Below are positions 37,492-46,061 of a DNA stretch of 64,000 nt, piece after piece. Source of the stretch: Thermococcus pacificus (GTDB lineage Archaea; Methanobacteriota_B; Thermococci; Thermococcales; Thermococcaceae); the NCBI RefSeq assembly GCF_002214485.1, contig NZ_CP015102.1, positions 992,001 through 1,056,000 of the forward strand. The letters run 5' to 3'. The notes under the pieces were generated by a model. It was not told the DNA's origin, ran no database searches, and saw nothing but the letters and a program-made list of their open reading frames with translations. Numbering within the stretch: position 1 is the stretch's first letter; the number at the start of each line of letters is the position of its first letter. The position numbers and the translations under genes were made by a program.

Positions 37492-39237
37492 ATGATAGTC
37501 GCTATCATCGACGGCTACACTGATGAACCCGCAGGCCTGGGGGTCCCTCCCTACCTGGGTATTTACCCACGCTACGCCTACGGCGCTATAAAAAAGGCCA
37601 GGAAAGACGCCAGGGTCTTTTATCTGACCATAGATGACCTGAGGGCTGCTTTCGAGGGTGAGAATGGGATTGCCACCAAGAATAAGACTCCAAACTTCCC
37701 AAAGGCCAGGGAAATTCTGGAAAAGGCAGACGTCATCATATACATCGGTGGCCTCCACACGCCGGGGAAGTACCTCTCTGCCGTTCCGTCCCAGGTTGAA
37801 GAGGTGGCGAGGTTCATCAAACCTTTCGGCGGCGTTAAAATCCTCGGCGGGCCGGCTTTCATGGGCTCCGCCCATGCTGGTGGGACAAAGATAACCTCCC
37901 GGGAACTCTTGCTTGCCCAGTCTATCTTTGACCACATCGTTTACGGTGACCTTGAGGCGTTCCTGTTTGACTACTTAACGAACCCAAAAGACGCAGACCC
38001 CTTCCGCTTCAGGAACTACAATGAATTAAGGGATTATGCAATTATTGGTGCTGAGGTGGTCAAGCAGTTCCCGGACTTTCCGGATTTTGTGATAGTTGAA
38101 ATTGAAACCCAGCGGGGCTGTCCAAAGGCTATGGGCATTGGGGGTTGCTCCTTCTGCACCGAGCCGGTTCGCTACAGAACCGTTGAAGACCGGCCGATTG
38201 AAGACATCGTTGCTGAGGTCAAGGCCCTCTACGACCTCGGCGTGAGACACTTCAGGGTTGGACGACAGAGCTGCATCTTCTCCTACATGGCGAAGCCCAA
38301 CGGGCGCGTCCCAGTCCCCAACCCGGATGCCCTTGAGAAGCTTTTCAGGGGGATACGCTCGGTTGCCCTTGATGTCAAAACCCTCCACGTTGACAACGCG
38401 AATCCGGCAGTTATAGCCAACTATCCAGAGGAGAGCATAAGAATCGCCAAAGCGCTCATAAAATACGGCACTCCCGGCAACGTCGTTGCCTTCGGCCTTG
38501 AAAGCGCCGACCCGAAGATTGCCAGGCTTAACAACCTGAACGCAACCGCGGAGGAAACCTATGAAGCAGTAAGGATTCTCAACGAGGTCGGCGCGAGGAG
38601 AGGTCCAAACGGAATGCCCTGGCTCCTGCCGGGGATAAACATAATCTTCGGCCTTCCGGGCGAGACAAAGAAGAGCTATGAATTAACGTTCCAGCTCCTT
38701 AAGAGGCTCCTCGATGATGGCCTCATGGTCAGGAGAATAAACATCCGGCAGGTAGTAGTCTTTCCCGGAACTCCCCTCTGGCACCTCAGGAGCAAAATCA
38801 AAACCGAGAAACACAAGAAGCTCATCCAGCACTACAAGTACAAGATAAGGCACGAGATAGACCTTCCGATGCTCAGGCGCGTCGTTCCCGTCGGCACGAT
38901 TCTGCGCGATGTCAGGGCAGAGGTTTTCGACAATGGCCTCACCTACGGCAGGCAGATAGGGAGCTACCCTCTCATAGTCGGCATCCCCAAGGAGATGCCT
39001 CTCAACAGGTTCTACGACGTCCTAATAGTGGATCACGGGTTCAGAAGCATAACCGGGATCCCGGTTCCGATAAACGTTAACACTGAGTCTCCCAGGGTTC
39101 TTGGCTATCTCCCAGGCATTGGCAAGAAGAGGGCTGTAAAAATCCTGGCATCAAGACCGTTCAGAACGAAGGAGGAGTTTTTCAGCGTTGCTGATGGAAA
39201 AAATAGAGAGATGCTGGAGGGGTTGATCACCCTGTAG
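37492..39237 (+). CDS. Radical SAM protein with C-terminal helix-hairpin-helix (COG1031 group)
   Basis: The 581-residue protein has an N-terminal Rossmann-like region (1-about 195, resembling B12-binding domains), a radical SAM core with cysteines 210, 219 and 222, GLPGETKKSYELTF later in the barrel, a TRAM-like or OB segment, and a C-terminal HhH motif LGYLPGIGKKRAVKILASRP. The cluster motif is Cx8Cx2C instead of the common Cx3Cx2C. Domain order suggests a nucleic-acid modifying enzyme; the reaction is unknown. ATG 37492 is selected from TATA spacing (leaderless) and family start. It is convergent with, and overlaps by 11 bases, the secreted-protein gene. Confidence 0.8.
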   Translation: MIVAIIDGYTDEPAGLGVPPYLGIYPRYAYGAIKKARKDARVFYLTIDDLRAAFEGENGIATKNKTPNFPKAREILEKADVIIYIGGLHTPGKYLSAVPSQVEEVARFIKPFGGVKILGGPAFMGSAHAGGTKITSRELLLAQSIFDHIVYGDLEAFLFDYLTNPKDADPFRFRNYNELRDYAIIGAEVVKQFPDFPDFVIVEIETQRGCPKAMGIGGCSFCTEPVRYRTVEDRPIEDIVAEVKALYDLGVRHFRVGRQSCIFSYMAKPNGRVPVPNPDALEKLFRGIRSVALDVKTLHVDNANPAVIANYPEESIRIAKALIKYGTPGNVVAFGLESADPKIARLNNLNATAEETYEAVRILNEVGARRGPNGMPWLLPGINIIFGLPGETKKSYELTFQLLKRLLDDGLMVRRINIRQVVVFPGTPLWHLRSKIKTEKHKKLIQHYKYKIRHEIDLPMLRRVVPVGTILRDVRAEVFDNGLTYGRQIGSYPLIVGIPKEMPLNRFYDVLIVDHGFRSITGIPVPINVNTESPRVLGYLPGIGKKRAVKILASRPFRTKEEFFSVADGKNREMLEGLITL

Positions 39238-40012
39238 CTGTGGAGTTGTTCTCCGGCCAGCTGAAGTTAATTGCTTTTTCAATTAGGGCTATCTCTGCCC
39301 TGAGTGCATCGTCGGTTTTTCCTTCAATCACCACCAACCCTTGTTTTGGAATGATTATCCTATTGGACTCACTTCCTTCAGCGGGGCCTAGTAGTATTAC
39401 TGCAAGGTGCTTTTCGTTGCCTATGGTTCCAAGGCCTATCTGGGCTTTTGTGAAGAAGGCCAAGTAGGCTTTTCCGTAACGCTTAGTGGTCTCTTTGAAT
39501 GCATACGCTTTTGCCTCACTTTCGCTCATTCCTTGGGAAAGTCCCTCGTAGTAAAAGTGATCCTTAAAGATGTTGGACGCCATTGCCGTGATTTCGGTGA
39601 CTGCTGCTGCTCTCTCTGCACAGTTGCCTGGGAACATTGAAGGGTCTGTGGAGCACGTTTTTACTTCTGTACTTCCCATGATTATTGTAAATCTCTCGTA
39701 CCTTGATCTAAACGTGAGGTTCATGTCGGTTCCGAGATCTCCAGTTATTCCCGTAATAATTGTGACCGGATATATTTTTGAGCCAGTTGGGGGGGACCAG
39801 TTTCCACTCTGAGTTAAATTTAGGAATGTCCTTGCGGATATGATAACGTAGTTTGTGCTCTCTGGAGGCTTTATAACAACAAACTGGTAGGAAACCGCGT
39901 TAGGTTTGGGAGCAATCTGCTCGTCAAACTTCGTGTATCCATAGCCTATATAGGATATTGGTAAGAGGACCAATACAAGGATTACAATGGCTCCAATGAA
40001 CTTCTTGTTCAC
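39227..40012 (-). CDS. Hypothetical secreted or membrane-anchored protein
   Basis: The 261-residue protein has an N-terminal hydrophobic segment (MNKKFIGAIVILVLVLLPIS) with a lysine-rich start, acting as signal peptide or anchor. The exterior part carries several N-glycosylation sequons (NLT, NFS, NST) and two cysteines in CSTDPSMFPGNC. No known domain was recognised. Codons end in A/T more often than in most genes of the window. It lies downstream of the S-layer gene on the same strand, 68 bases away, with its own TATA-like AACTTTTTAATC near 40051. A surface role is inferred from location and topology only. Confidence 0.68.
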   Translation of the reverse strand: MNKKFIGAIVILVLVLLPISYIGYGYTKFDEQIAPKPNAVSYQFVVIKPPESTNYVIISARTFLNLTQSGNWSPPTGSKIYPVTIITGITGDLGTDMNLTFRSRYERFTIIMGSTEVKTCSTDPSMFPGNCAERAAAVTEITAMASNIFKDHFYYEGLSQGMSESEAKAYAFKETTKRYGKAYLAFFTKAQIGLGTIGNEKHLAVILLGPAEGSESNRIIIPKQGLVVIEGKTDDALRAEIALIEKAINFSWPENNSTATG

Positions 40013-40061
40013 TTCCCAGACCTCCAGAATTGGTTAATGTTAGAAGATTAAAAAGTTTAAG

Positions 40062-40080
40062 ATCAAGAAGAAAAGAAAGT
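40062..40080 (-). terminator. T-rich terminator after the S-layer gene
   Basis: On the reverse strand, directly after the S-layer stop, CTTTCTTTTCTTCTTGATC forms a strong T-rich run, expected for the highly expressed upstream gene. Confidence 0.5.
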
Positions 40081-43000
40081 TCAGAGGCCAGCGAGGTACT
40101 CCATGAGGGCCTCTGCGGCGGCCTGGGTACCTTCTCTGTCAGTACCGGCAACGAGGACGACACCGTAGCCGTTGATGTCGCTGACCTCGGCGATGTACTT
40201 GATGACGCCGCTGTCAGCGCCGGTGCCGTACTCGCTCTCCCAGCCGTCGTAGTCGGTCGGGATCTCAAGCTTCTCAGCGAGGGCCGCTGCAACGCTGTTG
40301 ACCACTGGACCACCGACGAGTATCAGGTTGCTGTCAACACTCTCGAGGCCTGCCTCCATGATCTCAGTGTCGAGGACGGTTATCGGCTTGGCCTCTCCTG
40401 GGGTGACCTGGGTGTACTTCTCAGCGGTTATGGCATCAACGATCCAGCCAGTGTGCTCATTGTCGGCGGCTCCAACCTCGTCGCCGACTTCCAGGGTCTC
40501 GTAGATGTAGTACGGGTACGGGTCGATGACGACCTCTGCGTTGACGAGATATTTGGTGAACTCGTCGTCTCCCTTGACACAGTTGACTTCCTTGGCAGTG
40601 TAGACATAGTCAATCTCATAGGTGTTGAATATGTCTATCGTCTCACCCTCGATGGGTTCGCTGTTGACGAAGGTTATCTTGTCGATGTATTTGTAGCCAG
40701 CGCTGTCTTCCTTGATGTCGAGGTGGGTAACGTATCCTGGAGCGAGGCTGTATTTCTCGCTGCCGCTTACGACTTTGCCCTCCTCAACCTTTACGCTGAG
40801 TTTTGCTATGACGTCCTGGGTAGCACCAATAAAGGCGTCCTCCACAGTAACGTAGAGGCCACCGAGCTTGGTGGTGTCACCGACCTTGACTGAGCGGATA
40901 ACCGGCTCACCGCCGACTTCACTGAGCTGGAGGAGGACCTTCTGCTCGAAGATGTTTATGTCGAGTACCTTTAGGACGTAGTCGTCGAAGGTCTTCTCAT
41001 CTCCGACCTTGTACCACTGTGAGCCGTAGTCAACACCGTAGGTGAAGTAGTCGTCTCCAATGTCAAGTATGCTGACAGTCTTTTCGAACGGAACGATGGT
41101 CAGAGTGTCTCCTTCGTAGGCGCCGTTAACGTGTCCGTCACTTGAGGCGGTTGGGTACTCACCCGCCACATCTGGGTCGCCTCCGAGGTACTCACAGTAT
41201 GGGTTGCTGCAGTATTGGTAGGTTACTACGTCGTAGCCGAGGTCAACGGTTATGCTGATGCCGCCCTCGGGTATTACCACCGTAGCGTCTTCTGGCGGAA
41301 CGATGTTCTTGTCGACATACTTCTTGAGGTCCTTTATCTCTATCTGGGATATCTCAAAGGTGGCCTCCTCTGAGTAGGTGTCGGGGTAGTCGCCCTGGTG
41401 GGTATTCCATTCGATGAAGTTTGACACGATGCCTGGTCCTATGGTCTCCTCGTCCCAGGTGCCATCTGCCCAGTAGCTGTCTCCGAACTTGCCGTATCCA
41501 CGCTCGGTGTTCTCTTCCCATACAACGCTCTCGAAGGTTACACCCTCAGATACGAGATCAACTGATATTTCAATGGACTCCATGCTGAACTCCAAGTCTG
41601 CAAGGACTTCATCATTGAGATCAACAACGACATCCTGGTCAACTATTATGTCGCTTCCTGGAATCGTGCTGATGTGGAGGGTCACTTCTCCATCTCCGAG
41701 ATCGATGTCTTCCACAGTCACGTTAAAGTCTCCAACGAGGAACCACTCTCCCTCGGCAAGGGTGTCCCAGTCGCCAAGGCGAACGGATATGGTGTTTGGC
41801 CTGCTTCCAACGTAGTTTACGTACATGTCGAATGTTACACTGCCAACTGAGGTTGGGACTCCCATGTGCTGCTGCTCATCCGTGAGCATTACGAACTCTC
41901 TGTACCAATCCACAAGGGTCTTGACTCCATTGTAGTACACGGACTCTATGGCTATCTTGACGTTGTCCTCATTGGTGTCAACGTCCTTTATTTCAAATGT
42001 GACGTTGCCAGGTATTACAGTGGTTATGTTGACGTTGTCCTGAACCTCACCCTCTTTCAGGTCCAGGTAGGTCGAGGCTGGGAACGAGTTCGTGGTGTAC
42101 TCGTTCTGGTATCCTCCAATGGCACTAAGGTCGAAGTTGAGACGCATGTAATCAACGGCTGGATTTCCTGTCTGGTTCATTTCGACTACCTGGAAGTCAA
42201 AGATACCCTCATCAGTGTAGAACTCGATGATGTCCCCAATTGTAAGCCCAGTGAAGGTTGTGCTGTTCCCAGTAACTGTAACTTGCTGTCCATTGAGGTA
42301 TACCTCATTGACAGTAACTGAAGTGTTGTCCCAGCTAATTGTCAGGTCTCCAGTGTCACCAACTGGATCAATGTTTGAGGCATTGAACTTGAAGTAGTGT
42401 CCCGTGTACCCCTCTGTGGTAAGGTCTGCTATAAGCTTCTCGCCCTCAGCGAGGGTTAGTGGGCTCTGGTCATCGTCCTTGGGGGCAAACTGGAGGTTCG
42501 GGTTGGTTTCGAGGATAAGGTTAACGATGTCTCCAGTCTCAGGGTCACTTGCCATTATTGGCAGTGTTATATCTCCTGAGGGGGTTATCTCTCCTTCATA
42601 TTCGGGCACAACTTCGAGTATCTGGGTCTCACCGAGCTTGAGAGCGTATGTCTTTCCATCAATGTCGAGCACCACAGTCCCAGTATCCTCTCCTAGGTTG
42701 TAGTACTTGAGAACCTTGTACTCCCTACCGTCGGGCCCAGTTACTGCACTTCCATCAAGAGGAACCTGCACTTCGCCTGCAGAGGTCATTAGCTTGACTG
42801 CAACTGGAACGTCCCCGGTGTAGAGCGGAACTCCATACCAGTTGTATTCCCATTCGCTCTTGTATTCCTCGGGGTCCTGGTAGGCGTCCTCGCTTATAAC
42901 GGCGTACTTACCGAGGACGTCCCCTCCGAAGACTGGCAGGTCGGCAATGTCCCAGTCCCCTGAGATGTCCTTCTTGAGAACAACGCTAGTGCCGTTAGCA

Positions 43001-43236
43001 TCGACTTCCTTCTCGGTGTAAAGCATACTTCCGATAGCGACTGCTATGTCCGCGGCGCTTGCAACATCAAGTGCAGCACCCTGGCTTCCAACGACGATTT
43101 TAACATTTGGCTGTCCGTCTTTAACAAAGAAGTCCTTCGGAATCTCTGGGACGGTTGGCTGCGCACTTGCGAACCCTATAGTGGCGCCAACCATGGCGGC
43201 GCCAACGGCGAGGGCCGCAATCTTCTTCACCTTCAT
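40081..43236 (-). CDS. S-layer glycoprotein
   Basis: The 1051-residue precursor of the crystalline surface layer has a signal peptide (MKVKKIAALAVGAAMVGATI, ending ASA, cleavage about residue 25), the archaeal S-layer N-terminal domain beginning VPEIPKDFFVKDGQPNVKIV, many Asp/Thr/Val-rich beta repeats with N-glycosylation sequons, and the C-terminal S-layer domain SNLILVGGPVVNSVAAALAE and GYGVVLVAGTDREGTQAAAE. The two end domains pack together in known relatives. There is no C-terminal membrane span. The gene has a strong promoter, and the ATG follows AAGGAGGTGTTGAGAA. It is probably among the most highly expressed genes here. Confidence 0.93.
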   Translation of the reverse strand: MKVKKIAALAVGAAMVGATIGFASAQPTVPEIPKDFFVKDGQPNVKIVVGSQGAALDVASAADIAVAIGSMLYTEKEVDANGTSVVLKKDISGDWDIADLPVFGGDVLGKYAVISEDAYQDPEEYKSEWEYNWYGVPLYTGDVPVAVKLMTSAGEVQVPLDGSAVTGPDGREYKVLKYYNLGEDTGTVVLDIDGKTYALKLGETQILEVVPEYEGEITPSGDITLPIMASDPETGDIVNLILETNPNLQFAPKDDDQSPLTLAEGEKLIADLTTEGYTGHYFKFNASNIDPVGDTGDLTISWDNTSVTVNEVYLNGQQVTVTGNSTTFTGLTIGDIIEFYTDEGIFDFQVVEMNQTGNPAVDYMRLNFDLSAIGGYQNEYTTNSFPASTYLDLKEGEVQDNVNITTVIPGNVTFEIKDVDTNEDNVKIAIESVYYNGVKTLVDWYREFVMLTDEQQHMGVPTSVGSVTFDMYVNYVGSRPNTISVRLGDWDTLAEGEWFLVGDFNVTVEDIDLGDGEVTLHISTIPGSDIIVDQDVVVDLNDEVLADLEFSMESIEISVDLVSEGVTFESVVWEENTERGYGKFGDSYWADGTWDEETIGPGIVSNFIEWNTHQGDYPDTYSEEATFEISQIEIKDLKKYVDKNIVPPEDATVVIPEGGISITVDLGYDVVTYQYCSNPYCEYLGGDPDVAGEYPTASSDGHVNGAYEGDTLTIVPFEKTVSILDIGDDYFTYGVDYGSQWYKVGDEKTFDDYVLKVLDINIFEQKVLLQLSEVGGEPVIRSVKVGDTTKLGGLYVTVEDAFIGATQDVIAKLSVKVEEGKVVSGSEKYSLAPGYVTHLDIKEDSAGYKYIDKITFVNSEPIEGETIDIFNTYEIDYVYTAKEVNCVKGDDEFTKYLVNAEVVIDPYPYYIYETLEVGDEVGAADNEHTGWIVDAITAEKYTQVTPGEAKPITVLDTEIMEAGLESVDSNLILVGGPVVNSVAAALAEKLEIPTDYDGWESEYGTGADSGVIKYIAEVSDINGYGVVLVAGTDREGTQAAAEALMEYLAGL

Positions 43237-43298
43237 TTCTCAACACCTCCTTGGCTTTGGGCTTTACGCCCCAAGGTGGTCCCTACCACGTACTGTCA
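43237..43298 (-). other. 5' leader of the S-layer mRNA with hairpins
   Basis: The predicted transcript start (about 43298) leaves a 60-base leader. It can form a TTGGG/CCCAA hairpin (about 43258-43275) and a smaller GGT/ACC pair just before it, close to the strong AAGGAGGTG site (about 43243-43251). Such 5' structures often stabilise mRNAs of surface proteins; this role is inferred. Confidence 0.45.
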
Positions 43299-43318
43299 AT
43301 ACCATTCTCTCGGTTTAA

Positions 43319-43334
43319 GGTTTATATACTTTTC
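43319..43334 (-). promoter_or_regulatory. Strong promoter of the S-layer gene
   Basis: On the reverse strand GCGAAAAG (BRE) is followed by TATATAAA (43321-43328), the best BRE/TATA match in the window. Initiation is expected near 43298-43300. Confidence 0.75.
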
Positions 43335-43444
43335 GCTTTCAGACCCTTTCAGAGCTTAAAAGAAGGTCGCTAATTGCCGTAAAAATAAAAAGGAGGCTTA
43401 ATTGAATGCCTATACCCGTTTCGCCTTTTGCCGATAATATCCTC

Positions 43445-44278
43445 TCACAGTTTGAATTTGAATGTCTCTTTTTCAATGATTTTTTCCTTCAATGGCCTTG
43501 TTGTTAGTTCGTAGGCAAATCCCGCCAGGTCAACGAGGGCACCTTGAAGCTCGTAGGCGGTTACGTCTATTATCTCTGGCTCTATTATAGAGATCGCAAC
43601 GGGAGCGTACTTAGCAGTCAGCTGGAAGAGGGTTTCAAATGAAGATACGAGCTCCAGAGCGATTAGAATGTACTTCCTTCCCCTGTTTTCCTCCTGAACC
43701 TTAGTGACCAGCTTGTTTATCTTACACCCTTCGTACTCTAGTCCCTTTGCCAGGCCTATCTTGACTTCTTCCTCATCATTGCCGTAGGCCTCAACGACGA
43801 AGCGGTACACTATCATTCTCTCGTTAAAGATGAACTCTTCGATCTCGTCCCTTGTGTAGCCGATTTTTGGCTCAGGCAACTCATCAAACTTTGGGTATGC
43901 CGCCAGCGGACCGAATTTTTCCATGAGCTCACCCATCATGTACGATACCTTGCCTAGTACTTTCATCAGTTCTTCAGCTGTTATCTCAATCTTCCCAGGG
44001 GATATTATGTCCACCACTGCTGGAGCGTACTTTATGGCGGCTATTGTGATGGCCTCCAGCGTCCCCTTCAGTCTGGCCTCTATCATTCCGGAGTATTTCA
44101 ACGTTTCCGTTTCTGAGTTCTCAATGACATCTTCCATCTTGAGATCGACTATCTCCAGACTCTTGTCCCTTCTGAGTTTCTCAGCAGTCTCCTTCAGAGC
44201 GCTTTCTAAAACTTTCTTGTCGTTGCCAAGACCTTCGATGTAAAATATAACCTCGATCTCGTCCAATTTCACCACCAC
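43445..44278 (-). CDS. Hypothetical protein with internally duplicated domain
   Basis: The 277-residue soluble protein contains two copies of one domain: 8-120 and 156-260. Each begins with a strand of the type EVIFYIEGLGND or IVYRFVVEAYGND and later has KYAP (83-86 and 223-226) with matching flanks, DIISPGKIEITAEELM versus SIIEPEIIDVTAYELQ. No motif points to an enzyme; the opening beta-alpha pattern is reminiscent of ferredoxin-like regulatory folds. The reading frame opens at GTG 44278, but the third GTG or the TTG at 44266 behind GGTGGTG may be the real start. It overlaps the amrS stop, so the two are coupled. Function is unknown. Confidence 0.7.
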   Translation of the reverse strand: MVVKLDEIEVIFYIEGLGNDKKVLESALKETAEKLRRDKSLEIVDLKMEDVIENSETETLKYSGMIEARLKGTLEAITIAAIKYAPAVVDIISPGKIEITAEELMKVLGKVSYMMGELMEKFGPLAAYPKFDELPEPKIGYTRDEIEEFIFNERMIVYRFVVEAYGNDEEEVKIGLAKGLEYEGCKINKLVTKVQEENRGRKYILIALELVSSFETLFQLTAKYAPVAISIIEPEIIDVTAYELQGALVDLAGFAYELTTRPLKEKIIEKETFKFKL

Positions 44279-45315
44279 ATCCAGTTATATCGCTTTTTTG
44301 TGTAGGTCCCGACTATGGGAATGGGCTCACCGCAGTATTTGCACTTCCCATCCTCGATTTTGTATTCGGTTATCTCAAATCCCCATCTAACTATTAAAGG
44401 TTTGCCACATCTGGGGCAGTACGTGTTCTCGCCCTCATGGCCTGGGACGTTTCCGATGTAGACAAACTTTAGGCCCTCTTCCTTAGCGATGCGGTAGGCC
44501 ATCTCGACGGTCTTGATGGGCGTCGGCGAGAGGTGGTTGAGCTTGTAGTGCGGGAAGAAGCGCGAGAAGTGAACCGGTGTATCGTCACCGAGGTTTTCCA
44601 CCACCCAGCGGGCGAAGGCGCGTATCTCTTCCTCATTATCGTTGAGCGTCGGGATTATTAGGTAGGTGAGCTCCACGTGGATTCCGTATTCCCTCTTCGC
44701 GATTATCGCCGTCCTCCTGCTCGGCTCGCCGCTTGGGACACTCGCTATCTTCATGTAAAATTTATCGTTGAAGGCCTTTATGTCTATGTTCATGGCGTCT
44801 ATGTATGGGGCGAGCTCCCTGAAGGGCTCCTCGTTGATGTAACCGTTGGTTATCATGAGGTTGTAGATTCCCTCCTTCTTGGCAAGCCTGGCAGTATCGA
44901 GGACGAACTCGTACCATATCGTCGGCTCGTTGTAGGTGTAGGCTATGCTCTCGCAGCCGTAGCGCTTCGTTATCGCGACTACCATCTCGGGTGTCATATC
45001 GTGAAGGTAGGGAAAGCTTTCATCGGCCTGGCTTATCTCCCAGTTCTGGCAGTGCTTGCAGTGCATGTTGCAGCCGACCGTGCTTATCGAGAGGGCGCAG
45101 GAGCCCGGCCAGAAATGGAAGAGCGGCTTTTTCTCGACCGGGTCGGTTCCGATTGCTGAGACTTTACCGTAGTTGAGCGTGTAGAGCTTTCCACCGATGT
45201 TCTTCCTAATCCTGCAGGAGCCGCGCTGACCTTCGTTGATGATGCAGTTGAGGGGGCAGAGCTTACAGCGGACCTTTCCTCCCTCAAGCGGCTCCCAGTA
45301 CATGGCCTCTCTCAT
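44269..45315 (-). CDS. amrS: AmmeMemoRadiSam system radical SAM enzyme
   Basis: The 348-residue radical SAM protein is the AmrS type, related to pyruvate formate-lyase activators. It has an N-terminal four-cysteine region (Cys17, Cys20, Cys24, Cys34), the cluster motif CNMHCKHC (82-89), ESIAYTYNEPTIWYEF, and a C-terminal zinc-ribbon-like CPRCG/CKYCG pair. AmrS is usually encoded with MEMO and AMMECR1 proteins; neither is visible here. Instead the duplicated-domain protein overlaps its end. The ATG at 45315 follows GGTGAGACC. The reaction is unknown, though amino acid or peptide modification has been proposed for this group. Confidence 0.9.
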   Translation of the reverse strand: MREAMYWEPLEGGKVRCKLCPLNCIINEGQRGSCRIRKNIGGKLYTLNYGKVSAIGTDPVEKKPLFHFWPGSCALSISTVGCNMHCKHCQNWEISQADESFPYLHDMTPEMVVAITKRYGCESIAYTYNEPTIWYEFVLDTARLAKKEGIYNLMITNGYINEEPFRELAPYIDAMNIDIKAFNDKFYMKIASVPSGEPSRRTAIIAKREYGIHVELTYLIIPTLNDNEEEIRAFARWVVENLGDDTPVHFSRFFPHYKLNHLSPTPIKTVEMAYRIAKEEGLKFVYIGNVPGHEGENTYCPRCGKPLIVRWGFEITEYKIEDGKCKYCGEPIPIVGTYTKKRYNWMWW

Positions 45316-45338
45316 GGTCTCACCGTTTAATAGTTCCA

Positions 45339-46061
45339 TCACTCACGTTTAAGCTTTCCGTAGAGGTCGTAGTACTCGCGCATGGTGAAGAACCTTGCGC
45401 CCTGCGACCTGTAGTGGTCTATGATCATCCCTAGGAGCTCGATGGCCTTGTCCCCTGTGTTGAACCTGCAGTCCCACCTTATTTTCTCCTTCTGCATCGG
45501 CACGAACTCCCAGGGGTGGGCGAAGTAAACCCTTGGCTCCTTGAGGCGCGAGTGGATTATCCTCTGGAATCTCCAGGGGAGCCTTATCACGGAGCTCGTC
45601 GTCGAGGCAGGCACCTCAAGAACGTTCCCGAAGAATTTGACGCCTTCCCTGTAACCTTTGTAGGTTGCCTTGGACGAGTCCACGAGGATTCCGTTCTTCT
45701 CCAGTACATCATAATAGTAGTTGGGGAACTGCAAATTGGGTGCGCGGAACGAGACGACGTCGTCGAACCCCCTCAGAACTTCAAGGGATTTCTCAATGGC
45801 TTTTCTCCCCTCGTCCCTGCTCAGCTTATCGAGCCTCTCGTGGTTGTAGTTGTGACTCCCGAGCTCGTGTCCCTCATCGATGACGCGCTTCACCAGTTGG
45901 GGAAAGCGCTTTGCCATCTCCGCCGTGAAGAAGAACGTTGCTCTCACTCGCTTCTCCGCCATCAGGTCCAGGAGTTTTGGAAGGCCCTTCTCCATGCCCC
46001 GCGTTGTGGTTAGATACGGCGGGCAGTCATGCTCCACATCAAATGTTATCGAGACCATCAT
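45339..46061 (-). CDS. Polysaccharide deacetylase (NodB-like)
   Basis: The 240-residue protein has NodB-fold motifs: the first Asp in ITFDVEHDCPP, HELGSHNYNHERL (the HxxxH-type metal motif), a later SFRAPN, and an AHPWEF segment with a catalytic-type His. It removes N-acetyl groups from sugars. The ATG follows the GT4 stop directly (TGATG), so the two genes are coupled, and amrS follows. A role in modifying envelope glycan or glycolipid precursors is inferred. No signal peptide is visible, so it acts in the cytoplasm. Confidence 0.82.
   Translation of the reverse strand: MMVSITFDVEHDCPPYLTTTRGMEKGLPKLLDLMAEKRVRATFFFTAEMAKRFPQLVKRVIDEGHELGSHNYNHERLDKLSRDEGRKAIEKSLEVLRGFDDVVSFRAPNLQFPNYYYDVLEKNGILVDSSKATYKGYREGVKFFGNVLEVPASTTSSVIRLPWRFQRIIHSRLKEPRVYFAHPWEFVPMQKEKIRWDCRFNTGDKAIELLGMIIDHYRSQGARFFTMREYYDLYGKLKRE

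Noticed and set aside
40030-40893. Plus-strand 287-codon frame opposite the S-layer gene end
   Set aside because: Antisense of a clear S-layer C-terminal domain; its Val/Asp/Leu-rich sequence is the mirror of the coding strand, and no ribosome site precedes it.
43237-43440. Additional small gene between the S-layer gene and the duplicated-domain gene
   Set aside because: The region holds only the promoter, leader and A/T-rich downstream sequence; no start codon with ribosome site was found.
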